Positions 1 through 5,957 of a DNA stretch of 13,224 nt are shown here, piece after piece (position 1 is the first letter of the stretch; each line of letters begins with the position of its first letter). Made by a program: the position numbers and the translations under genes. Origin of the DNA: UBA11164 sp002420085. GTDB taxonomy: Bacteria; Pseudomonadota; Gammaproteobacteria; Xanthomonadales; Xanthomonadaceae. Location: NCBI GenBank assembly GCA_031976395.1, contig DALYLJ010000084.1:1-13224 (forward strand), read 5' to 3'. Below the pieces are notes generated by a model. That model had not been told where the DNA came from. It saw only the letters and a program-made list of their open reading frames with translations, and did not search any database.

Positions 1-1471
1 CGATCGATCGCCCGATCAGGCGCATGCCCAGCACATGGACGGTCGCGGCGACCATCAGGCCGACGAACCAGGCGTAGGTGTAGATGGCGTCGAACACGGG
101 CGGCACCTGGGCGACGAAACCTGCCGCATGCAAGAAACCGGGCAGGTTGGGCAGCACGCCGACGATCAGGGCGATCAGGGCGATCGGGTTCCAACCGTTG
201 CGGTAGCGGTAGGCGCCGTCGTGGCGGAACAGGGCATCACGATCCAGTTCGGTGCGGCGGATCAGCAGGTAGTCGGCGAGCATGATGCCGGCGATCGGAC
301 CCAGCAGGGCGGAGTAGCCGATCAGCCAGGTGAAGATGTAGGCACCGGTAGTTTCCAGCAGTTTCCAGGGAAAGATGGCGATGCCGATGCCGGCGGTGAT
401 GTAGCCACCGAGTTTGAACGAGATGCGGCCGGGGGCGAGGTTGGAGAAGCCGTTGGCGGGCGCGACAACATTGGCGGCCAGGTTGGTGGTCAGGGTGGCC
501 AGCACCAGGGCGATCAGGGCGATGACCACGCCAAACCCACCCATGCGGCCGGTCAGGGCGACCGGATCCCAGATCGCTTCGCCGAAGATGATGACCGTGG
601 CCGAGGTGACTGCGACACCAATGAAGGCGAGCAGGGCCATCGGCAACGGCAGGCCGATGGCCTGGCCGAGGATCTGATCGCGCTGGCTGCGGGCGTAGCG
701 GGTGAAGTCCGGGATGTTCAGCGCCAGGGTGGCCCAGAAGCCGACCATGGCGGTCAGCGAGGGCCAGAACACGCGCCAGAACTCACCTTCGCGGTCACCG
801 CCGACGTCGAATCGGGACGGGGCGGTGAGCATCGGGCCGAAGCCATCGGCGCGCACCCAGGCCCAGGCCAGCAGGGCCAGACACATGGCGATCAGCAGTG
901 GCGCGGCCAGGGTTTCCAGCCAACGGATCGATTCGGTGCCACGGGCGATGAACACCACGTGCAAGGCCCAGAAGGCGAGGAAACACAGGGTCTGACCCAG
1001 ATCGATGCCGAGGATCGGCAGGGCCGGACCGGCAATGGCACCGCCGCTGAGCAGGTTGACCAGGGTGTAGATGGCGAACCCGCCGACCCAGGTCTGGATG
1101 CCGAACCAGCCGCAGGCGACCAGGCCGCGCAGAACCGCTGGCAATTTCGCACCACGGGTGCCGAACGAGGCACGCAGCAGGACCGGAAACGGAATGCCGT
1201 GCTTGGTGCCGGCATGGCCGATCAGCAGCATCGGCACCAGGACGATCAGATTGCCGAGGAAGATGGTGAGCACCGCCTGGGTCAGCGACATGCCCTCGGC
1301 AACCAGGCCGGCGGCCAGCATGTAGCTCGGTACGCAGACCACCATGCCGACCCACAGCGCGGCGATCGCTGGCCAGCCCCAGGTGCGTTGTTCGGGTGGA
1401 GTGGGCAGCAGGTCGTCATTGACCAGATCGGCGTCGCCGGCTGGCAGGTTGGCGTGTGGCTGTGCGTTCAT
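1..1471 (-). CDS. NCS1-family nucleobase/hydantoin-type cation symporter (3' end cut by window edge)
   Basis: Inner-membrane transporter of the nucleobase:cation symporter-1 family, probably importing uracil, thymine or a related ring compound for the preTA enzymes upstream. I translated this frame by hand: it opens with ATG at 1471, three codons after an in-frame TGA, and runs 490 codons without a stop to position 1, so only a short C-terminal tail is missing. Many hydrophobic segments span residues 34-490. Family motifs are GWFGIQTWVGG (121-131), GFWATLALNIPDFTRY (244-259), TTNLAANVVAPAN (328-340) and PNLPGFL (441-447). By analogy with the hydantoin transporter Mhp1, W122, Q126, W246 and N334 would line the substrate site and T328/T329 the sodium site; that mapping is from memory. 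No good Shine-Dalgarno precedes the ATG. The gene starts 117 nt after the preA stop, in the same direction, so cotranscription is likely. The exact substrate cannot be read from sequence; allantoin or hydantoin are alternatives. Confidence 0.9.
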   Translation of the reverse strand, partial: MNAQPHANLPAGDADLVNDDLLPTPPEQRTWGWPAIAALWVGMVVCVPSYMLAAGLVAEGMSLTQAVLTIFLGNLIVLVPMLLIGHAGTKHGIPFPVLLRASFGTRGAKLPAVLRGLVACGWFGIQTWVGGFAIYTLVNLLSGGAIAGPALPILGIDLGQTLCFLAFWALHVVFIARGTESIRWLETLAAPLLIAMCLALLAWAWVRADGFGPMLTAPSRFDVGGDREGEFWRVFWPSLTAMVGFWATLALNIPDFTRYARSQRDQILGQAIGLPLPMALLAFIGVAVTSATVIIFGEAIWDPVALTGRMGGFGVVIALIALVLATLTTNLAANVVAPANGFSNLAPGRISFKLGGYITAGIGIAIFPWKLLETTGAYIFTWLIGYSALLGPIAGIMLADYLLIRRTELDRDALFRHDGAYRYRNGWNPIALIALIVGVLPNLPGFLHAAGFVAQVPPVFDAIYTYAWFVGLMVAATVHVLGMRLIGRSI

Positions 1472-1552
1472 GGGCCGTGCTCAGTGGGCGACTTTCTGTG
1501 AGGTTCCGTTTCGACCGGTGCGGCGGGAGGGTCGGGCCACCCCGCTCCCCTG

Positions 1553-1568
1553 CCGAGGCCATCCTCGG
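1553..1568 (-). other. Hairpin between preA and the transporter gene
   Basis: A perfect 6-bp stem (CCGAGG/CCTCGG) with a 4-nt loop lies in the 116-nt gap between the preA stop and the transporter ATG. No U-rich tract follows on the minus strand, so it does not look like a standard intrinsic terminator. It could be an mRNA-stabilising or partial-attenuation structure that lowers transporter expression relative to preTA. Function is a guess. Confidence 0.4.
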
Positions 1569-1587
1569 GTGTTTCTGAATCCCGCGT

Positions 1588-2847
1588 TCACCGTTGCGGA
1601 TTGTTCGGATGCGTGGTCCAGTTGCGGTAGCGGCTGCCATCGTCCACCCGCTGCATGGTGATGCAGCCATCTACCGGACAGACGTGCATGCACAGGTTGC
1701 AGCCGACGCATTCGCTATCGACGACCTCGAAGTGGCGCTGGCCGTCCTTCTGGCTGAGGATCGCCTGGTGGGCGGTGTCCTCGCAGGCGATGTGGCACAG
1801 GCCGCACTTGATGCACAGATCCTGATCGATGCGCGCCTTGATGTCGTAGTCGAGGTTGAGGAATTGCCAGTCGGTGACGTTCGGGACGGCACGGCCGACC
1901 ACGTCGTCCAGGGTCGCGTAGCCCTTGCTGTCCATCCAGTTGGACAGGCCGGCGGTCATGTCCTCGACGATCCGGAAACCGTAGTGCATGGCGGCGGTGC
2001 AGACCTGCACCGAGCCGGCGCCGAGGGCGAGAAATTCGGCGGCGTCGCGCCAGGTGCCGATGCCGCCGATGCCGGAAATCGGCTTGCCTCGGGTGGCAGG
2101 GTCACGGGCGATCTCGGCGACCATGTTGAGGGCGATCGGTTTGACCGCCGGGCCGCAATAGCCGCCGTGGGTGCCCTTGCCATCGACGGTCGGGGTGGGC
2201 GCCATCAGGTCGAGATCGACGCTGACGATCGAGTTGATGGTGTTGATCAGGGAGACCGCGTCAGCGCCGCCACGAAAGGCGGCTCGGGCCGGATGGCGGA
2301 TATCGGTGATGTTGGGGGTGAGCTTGACGATGCAGGGCAGGCGGGAATGCTGCTTGACCCAGCGCGCGACCATTTCGATGTAGTCGGGCACCTGACCGAC
2401 CGCCGAGCCCATGCCACGCTCGGACATGCCATGCGGGCAGCCGAAGTTGAGTTCGACCGCGTCGGCGCCGGTGTCCTCGACCTGGTGCAGGATGGTTCTC
2501 CAGGCGTCTTCCTCGCATGGCACCATCAACGAGACGATCATGGCGCGATCGGGCCAGTCGCGCTTGATCTGGCGAATCTCGGCGAGATTGGTGGCCAACG
2601 GGCGGTCGGTGATCAGTTCGATGTTGTTGAGACCGGCGATCCGCTGGCCGTTGAGCTTGACCGCGCCGTAGCGCGAACTGACATTGACTACCGGCGGGTC
2701 GAGGCCGAGGGTCTTCCAGACCACACCACCCCAACCGGCCTCGAAGGCACGATTGACGTTGTACGCCTTGTCGGTGGGTGGAGCGGAGGCGAGCCAGAAC
2801 GGATTCGGCGAGTGGATGCCGGCGAAATTGCAACGAAGATCGGCCAT
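1588..2847 (-). CDS. preA: NAD-dependent dihydropyrimidine dehydrogenase, catalytic subunit PreA
   Basis: The 419-residue FMN/Fe-S subunit that, with PreT, interconverts uracil or thymine and the 5,6-dihydropyrimidine; it is cytoplasmic. Residues 1-310 are a dihydroorotate-dehydrogenase-like TIM barrel: an N-terminal SAPPT segment (21-25), the substrate-loop motif NFGCPHGMSERGMG (134-147), KLTPN (175-179), INTINS (201-206), GGIGTW (261-266) and GAGSVQVCTAAM (276-287). Residues 337-395 form a two-cluster ferredoxin domain with C345/C348/C351/C355 and C380/C383/C386/C390. Length is close to E. coli PreA (about 411 residues). The ATG at 2847 has AGGA eight nt upstream. It lies 68 nt after the preT stop, in the same direction, consistent with an operon. 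At the position that aligns with the catalytic cysteine of mammalian DPD (loop LACGQ) this protein has V150 (SAVGQ), apparently the bacterial form. A different DHOD-like oxidoreductase is unlikely given the adjacent preT. Confidence 0.95.
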   Translation of the reverse strand: MADLRCNFAGIHSPNPFWLASAPPTDKAYNVNRAFEAGWGGVVWKTLGLDPPVVNVSSRYGAVKLNGQRIAGLNNIELITDRPLATNLAEIRQIKRDWPDRAMIVSLMVPCEEDAWRTILHQVEDTGADAVELNFGCPHGMSERGMGSAVGQVPDYIEMVARWVKQHSRLPCIVKLTPNITDIRHPARAAFRGGADAVSLINTINSIVSVDLDLMAPTPTVDGKGTHGGYCGPAVKPIALNMVAEIARDPATRGKPISGIGGIGTWRDAAEFLALGAGSVQVCTAAMHYGFRIVEDMTAGLSNWMDSKGYATLDDVVGRAVPNVTDWQFLNLDYDIKARIDQDLCIKCGLCHIACEDTAHQAILSQKDGQRHFEVVDSECVGCNLCMHVCPVDGCITMQRVDDGSRYRNWTTHPNNPQR

Positions 2848-2915
2848 GTCGGTGTTCCTGGGTGTCCTTGCGGGCGCGTGCGGGCTGCGCTGGCGGAGTG
2901 CTGCGAGGGCGCTGG

Positions 2916-4286
2916 CTAAGCGGTCAGCGCACGATGGATGCTGGCGGCGGCACGCTTGCCGTCCTCGACCGCCTGGACGGTGAGATCCTGCTTGCCGACC
3001 AGGTGTTCGGCGCTGATGCAGTCACCGCCCGCCCAGACGCCGGCCACACCGGTGCGATACTCGGCATCGACCCGGATGCGGCCATTGCCATCGGCATTGA
3101 CCAGGGTCGGACCGTCACCGGCCAGGCCATCCGGAGCGAAGCTCTGACCGATCGCCTTGAGCACGCTGTCGGCAGCCAGGGTCAGTCGGTCGCCGGTGCC
3201 AACCAGACGGCCCGCATCATCGAGTCGGGTGTATTCGAGTTCGATGCCGCTCAACTGGCCGCCCTCGGTCAGTAGCCGGTGCGGCCGCAGCCAATGCAGC
3301 AGGGTGACGCCTTCGGACTTGGCGAAGTCCTGCTCGGCCGGCGTAGCACTCATCGACTCGGGGCCGCGCCGGTAGACCAGGGTGACCTGTTCGGCGCCCA
3401 GGCGTTTGCTCTGGACGGCAGCGTCGATGGCGGTATTGCCACCGCCGATGACCACCACCCGACGACCGACCGGCAGGGCCGACAGGTCCGGGCTTTGTCG
3501 CAGATCGGCGATGAACCTGACGGCATCGTACACGCCGGGGCTGTCCTCGCCATCGAGGCCGAGGGCATTGACCGCAGCCAGGCCGAGACCGAGGAACACA
3601 GCGTGGTAGTCGCGCCGCAGATCGGCGAGGTGCAGGTCATCGCCGAGCCGTCGGTCGGTGTGGATGACGATGCCACCGATCGACAGCAGCCAGTCGATCT
3701 CGCGCTGGGCGAAGTCCGGCACCTTGTAGGCAGCGATACCGTACTCATTGAGTCCACCCGGCTTGGCGCGGGCGTCGAAGATGTCGATCTGGTGGCCGTG
3801 CCTGGCCAGCGCGTGGGCACAGGCAAGACCGGCCGGACCGGCGCCGACCACAGCGATCCGCCGGCCGGTTTCCGCTGCCCGGGTGAACAACTGCGCGCCA
3901 TCACGATAGACCCAATCGGTGGCATAACGCTGCAAGGCACCGATCCGGATCGGGCTGTCGCCCTCGGCATTGCGCACGCAATCACCCTCGCACAGGATTT
4001 CGGTCGGGCAGACCCGGGCACACATGCCACCGAGGATGTTGGCGCTCAGGATCGCCTGCGCTGCACCACGCTGGTCCTCGCTGGCGATGCGCTTGATGAA
4101 GCGCGGAATCTCGATCCCGGTCGGGCACGCCTGGATGCAGGGCGCGTCATAGCAGTAGTAGCAGCGATTGGCTTCGATCAGCGCGGCCTGGCGATCGAGC
4201 GGTGCCTCGACCTCACCAAAGTTGCGCGCCAACACCTCGGGCGGGAGCCGTCCGGCGGCGATGTCCCCTGTGGCTTTTCGTGTCAT
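2916..4286 (-). CDS. preT: NAD-dependent dihydropyrimidine dehydrogenase, electron-transfer subunit PreT
   Basis: A 456-residue Fe-S/FAD/NAD(H) subunit that passes electrons between NAD(H) and PreA. Numbered from the ATG at 4286, residues 1-130 are an alpha-helical Fe-S domain with C42, C45, C50, C54, C89, C93, C99 and C103, plus Q119 in IGALQRYATDW. This matches the human DPD pattern, in which one cluster has an unusual glutamine ligand (Gln156). The FAD-binding motif is GAGPAGLACAHAL (148-160), the NAD-binding motif is GGGNTAIDAA (281-290), and a C-terminal FAD motif (GVWAGGD) lies at 416-422. The family is also related to glutamate synthase small subunit, but the N-terminal cysteines and the preA neighbour favour PreT. 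I chose 4286 rather than the longest frame start (4352) because AAGGA sits six nt upstream and the extra 22 residues are basic and fall inside an intergenic repeat. The protein is somewhat longer than E. coli PreT (about 412 residues). Confidence 0.94.
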   Translation of the reverse strand: MTRKATGDIAAGRLPPEVLARNFGEVEAPLDRQAALIEANRCYYCYDAPCIQACPTGIEIPRFIKRIASEDQRGAAQAILSANILGGMCARVCPTEILCEGDCVRNAEGDSPIRIGALQRYATDWVYRDGAQLFTRAAETGRRIAVVGAGPAGLACAHALARHGHQIDIFDARAKPGGLNEYGIAAYKVPDFAQREIDWLLSIGGIVIHTDRRLGDDLHLADLRRDYHAVFLGLGLAAVNALGLDGEDSPGVYDAVRFIADLRQSPDLSALPVGRRVVVIGGGNTAIDAAVQSKRLGAEQVTLVYRRGPESMSATPAEQDFAKSEGVTLLHWLRPHRLLTEGGQLSGIELEYTRLDDAGRLVGTGDRLTLAADSVLKAIGQSFAPDGLAGDGPTLVNADGNGRIRVDAEYRTGVAGVWAGGDCISAEHLVGKQDLTVQAVEDGKRAAASIHRALTA

Positions 4287-4292
4287 GCCTTG

Positions 4293-4297
4293 TCCTT
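4293..4297 (-). promoter_or_regulatory. Ribosome binding site that fixes the preT start
   Basis: AAGGA lies six nt before the ATG at 4286. It supports this start over the upstream in-frame start at 4352, whose reading would turn part of an intergenic repeat into protein. Confidence 0.65.
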
Positions 4298-4315
4298 GCC
4301 GACCTGGTTTTCGTC

Positions 4316-4405
4316 GTACCCGGTGCCGACGGCAACCGGGCGTGTTCGGCAACGCTACACCATCACGGCGCCCGGCGAAATGCCCCGGCGGCAGTCGTTC
4401 GGATC
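4316..4405 (-). repeat. Intergenic direct repeat, copy A (upstream of preT)
   Basis: About 90 bp that align with 5241-5325 in the same orientation. The 40-nt core at 4333-4372 matches 5256-5295 at 37 of 40 positions, and similarity continues with small gaps on both sides. The copy contains an inverted repeat at 4319-4340 (CCCGGT/ACCGGG outer stem plus GCC/GGC inner stem and a one-base bulge). It lies between the phyH-like gene and preT, ending 30 nt before the preT ATG. It could be a dispersed genomic repeat, a duplicated promoter/leader, or a recombination footprint. I see no integron attC core sites or sigma-54 spacing in it. Confidence 0.8.
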
Positions 4406-4412
4406 AACGGCT

Positions 4413-4438
4413 CCGGCACATGCCTGGACCCGTGCCGG
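4413..4438. other. Hairpin 3' of the phyH-like gene
   Basis: An inverted repeat with a 7-bp perfect stem (CCGGCAC/GTGCCGG) and a 12-nt loop in the gap after the phyH-like stop. Neither strand shows a run of T after it, so intrinsic termination is not supported. It may protect the 3' end of the transcript. Confidence 0.4.
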
Positions 4439-4443
4439 TCGAA

Positions 4444-4457
4444 CCAGCGCGCGCTGG
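4444..4457. promoter_or_regulatory. Perfect 14-bp palindrome (possible operator)
   Basis: CCAGCGCGCGCTGG is its own reverse complement. It has no loop, so it reads more like a dimeric protein site than an RNA hairpin. It lies about 160 nt upstream of the preT ATG and 43 nt downstream of the phyH-like stop. A role as an operator for the pre operon is possible, but GC-rich DNA yields such palindromes by chance. Confidence 0.3.
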
Positions 4458-4480
4458 ATCGCGCTTCGTTCGCGATTTTT
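4458..4480 (+). terminator. Terminator-like hairpin with T-tract on the plus strand
   Basis: Read on the plus strand, ATCGCG and CGCGAT form a 6-bp stem around a 7-nt loop, directly followed by TTTT. This is the shape of a weak intrinsic terminator. No plus-strand gene leads into it, so if functional it would stop antisense transcription entering the phyH-like gene. On the minus strand the A-run precedes the stem, so it would not end phyH mRNA. Confidence 0.35.
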
Positions 4481-4499
4481 CGAGATCCGCCGCTGGAGC

Positions 4500-5165
4500 C
4501 TACGGGTCGAACCACTCATGGGTGTCCATCCGGACGTTGCGCAGATGGGCCGTTGCGAGGTGCGCAGCATGGCGCGGTTCCGCGAAATAGCCGATCAGGA
4601 TGGAGCGGCGCCGCGCGCCAGTGCGGTTGATACTGGCTGCGTGCAGGAGGTCGGCGTCGAACACCAGGATGTCGCCAGCGGTGCCCGTCAGTTGGATCGC
4701 ACGCGATTCGTCGCCGCAATCGAGCGGCGGCGCGTCCGGCGCGGGGCGATGGCTGCCGGGCACGAGGCGGGTCGCGCCGTTCTCAGGCCCGAAATCGTCG
4801 AAGAACGCCAGCGCGTTCACCGTATCCCCAGGCCGCTGTGCCGACCGATCACGATGCAGGCTCTGCTGGCCGCCGCCCGCGAGCGGTTCACGTCCCTCGA
4901 CCTGCGCGAGGAAGAATCGTTCACCGATCAATGCGCCGACCACGCTCAACAGTGCGGGCAACCGGCAGACGGCCTGCACCCTCGAATCGAGATCCAACTG
5001 CGAATGGCGCCAATCCGCGCCGCGCGGCACCGGCCATTGGTCCGAGGATATGACGCCGGCATCGAACGTGGCGCGAAGCGCTTCGAGCCATTCGGCCGGA
5101 ATCGCCTGGCGAAGCAGGGCGTAGCCGTCGCGGTGCAGGTGTTGGCGGTCGATCACGGACGTCAT
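4500..5165 (-). CDS. Phytanoyl-CoA dioxygenase (PhyH) family protein
   Basis: Probable non-haem Fe(II)/2-oxoglutarate-dependent oxygenase, cytoplasmic, substrate unknown. The ATG at 5165 gives 221 residues; an in-frame GTG at 5174 would add three. Counting from the GTG, the family's opening motif DGYALLRQAI is at 16-25, the iron ligands would be H107 and D109 (SLHRDRS) and H178 (DADLLHAAS), and an arginine of the RRRS cluster (188-190) would bind 2-oxoglutarate. GPENGATRLVPGSH (129-142) is the typical PhyH segment before the distal histidine. The full facial triad suggests an active enzyme. It is smaller than human PAHX. The gene stands alone between two direct intergenic repeats, 178 nt after the OmpA-N-like stop and 213 nt before preT. 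A link to pyrimidine catabolism or to the envelope genes is not evident. Confidence 0.87.
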   Translation of the reverse strand: MTSVIDRQHLHRDGYALLRQAIPAEWLEALRATFDAGVISSDQWPVPRGADWRHSQLDLDSRVQAVCRLPALLSVVGALIGERFFLAQVEGREPLAGGGQQSLHRDRSAQRPGDTVNALAFFDDFGPENGATRLVPGSHRPAPDAPPLDCGDESRAIQLTGTAGDILVFDADLLHAASINRTGARRRSILIGYFAEPRHAAHLATAHLRNVRMDTHEWFDP

Positions 5166-5240
5166 GGCACTCACGATGAGCCGTCACCGTTCGCCGACTG
5201 CATGGGCCTGGCGATGACGGCGGTAGATGCTGTCTGGGTC

Positions 5241-5325
5241 GTGCCCGGCGGGAGTCAACCGGGCGCGTTCGGCCACGCTACACCATCACGACGCCGCTCG
5301 GAATGCCCGGCAGCATGTCCGGATC
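5241..5325 (-). repeat. Intergenic direct repeat, copy B (upstream of the phyH-like gene)
   Basis: Second copy of the element at 4316-4405, in the same orientation, 75 nt upstream of the phyH-like start. The core is at 5256-5295. The hairpin is conserved in form although its loop differs: GCCCGG at 5243-5248 pairs with CCGGGC at 5259-5264 around a 10-nt loop. Conservation of the stem with a changed loop suggests that the structure itself may matter. The two copies are about 920 bp apart and bracket one complete gene. Confidence 0.8.
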
Positions 5326-5348
5326 CGATCAGGACGGGTCCGATCAGG
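5319..5348. repeat. Two tandem 15-bp units across a gene's stop codon
   Basis: Positions 5319-5333 and 5334-5348 agree at 13 of 15 positions (shared core TCCGATCAGG). The second unit contains the stop codon of the OmpA-N-like gene, and the first overlaps the end of intergenic repeat copy B. It is probably a local slippage duplication. Confidence 0.55.
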
Positions 5349-5946
5349 GCGCGGGTGTCCGACAGTCTGCGGCAGCCGCTTCGGCCCGGCCGATCAGATC
5401 CTCGGCGATCGCGACATAGGGTGCGGCGTGGCGCCACTTGAACTGGCCGTATTCGTTGCCGGCATGGACCAGTTCGACTTCAGCGCAGGCGATCAGGGCG
5501 GTGGCGCAGGTTCGGCCGGCGGTCTGATCAACGTCCTGCAGGCGGCGCCACAGGTCTGGCCGCAACGGGCGATCGAGGCCGATCAGCGGAGTTTTCCGCT
5601 CCGGTTCGCTGCCCTGCTCCATCGCCTCGATCAGGCGGGCGGCCTCGCCCAGGGCGCGCTCGGGAAAGTCGCTGCGGTCGTTGCGGGTGTATTCGTGGAA
5701 GGCGGCATCGAGCCAGCACTGGGCCTTGGCGAGGCTGTAGTCGGTCAGTGCGCGGCCACTGCCGGCGACCGCTTCGATGCGCTCCTGCCAGGACTCGAAG
5801 GTGCGGTGATCGGCATGAATGCGTTCGTCGCTGATGCGCTGCTCGGGCGGGGTCAGTTCGGTCGCCGGGCTGCTGCCCGGAAGGCCGAGGCCGAAGGCGG
5901 CGGCGAGTGCGGCGATGCCGAGAAGCGGGTTTGGGCGATGATCCAT
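5344..5946 (-). CDS. Exported protein resembling the N-terminal part of some OmpA-family proteins, without an OmpA domain
   Basis: A 200-residue protein of unknown function, last gene of the envelope cluster. Residues 1-29 are a Sec-type signal peptide (hydrophobic LGIAALAAAFGLGLPG, then SSPATE), so the mature protein is probably periplasmic. The rest is largely helical, with notable motifs LAKAQCWLDAAFHEYTRND (72-90), LRPDLWRRL (128-136) and CAEVELVHAGNEYG (154-167). Four cysteines (C77, C147, C154, C195) could pair. From memory, similar segments occur at the N-terminus of longer OmpA-family proteins; here the peptidoglycan-binding OmpA domain is absent and the protein ends soon after C195. 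Either this is a stand-alone version or the gene lost its 3' half. The ATG lies nine nt after the barrel-gene stop with AGGAG six nt upstream, so it should be cotranslated with that gene. Inferred role: periplasmic partner of the barrel or the surface protein. Confidence 0.8.
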   Translation of the reverse strand: MDHRPNPLLGIAALAAAFGLGLPGSSPATELTPPEQRISDERIHADHRTFESWQERIEAVAGSGRALTDYSLAKAQCWLDAAFHEYTRNDRSDFPERALGEAARLIEAMEQGSEPERKTPLIGLDRPLRPDLWRRLQDVDQTAGRTCATALIACAEVELVHAGNEYGQFKWRHAAPYVAIAEDLIGRAEAAAADCRTPAP

Positions 5947-5952
5947 GGCTGA

Positions 5953-5957
5953 CTCCT
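5953..5957 (-). promoter_or_regulatory. Ribosome binding site overlapping the upstream stop codon
   Basis: AGGAG shares two bases with the TAG stop of the barrel gene (5958-5956) and stands six nt before the ATG at 5946. Ribosomes ending the barrel gene are well placed to restart here, which fixes the start and indicates coupled expression. Confidence 0.7.

Noticed and set aside
154..192. Short tandem repeat CGATCAGGG
   Set aside because: It encodes the Ile-Ala-Leu repeats of a membrane helix in the transporter and needs no other explanation.
35..1501. 488-codon open frame on the plus strand
   Set aside because: It is antisense to the NCS1 transporter, whose frame on the minus strand has clear family motifs. 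The plus-strand product is a Gly/Asp/Gln-rich low-complexity string typical of GC-rich shadow frames.
1594..2919. 441-codon plus-strand frame across preA
   Set aside because: Shadow of preA: no recognisable domain, composition biased to Asp, Gly and Val.
4345..4366. Sigma-54 promoter in the repeat core (minus strand GG...GC)
   Set aside because: The GG and GC elements are nine nt apart in both copies, not the required ten, and the flanking consensus is poor.
4316..5325. Integron gene cassette with attC sites around the phyH-like gene
   Set aside because: The repeats are direct and bracket one gene, but I find no RYYYAAC/GTTRRRY core-site pairs in the expected places, and no integrase is in the window.
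3279..5441. 720-codon plus-strand frame across preT and the phyH-like gene
   Set aside because: It crosses two real minus-strand genes and both intergenic repeats, with no family motif. Its length reflects GC-rich codon bias on the opposite strand.
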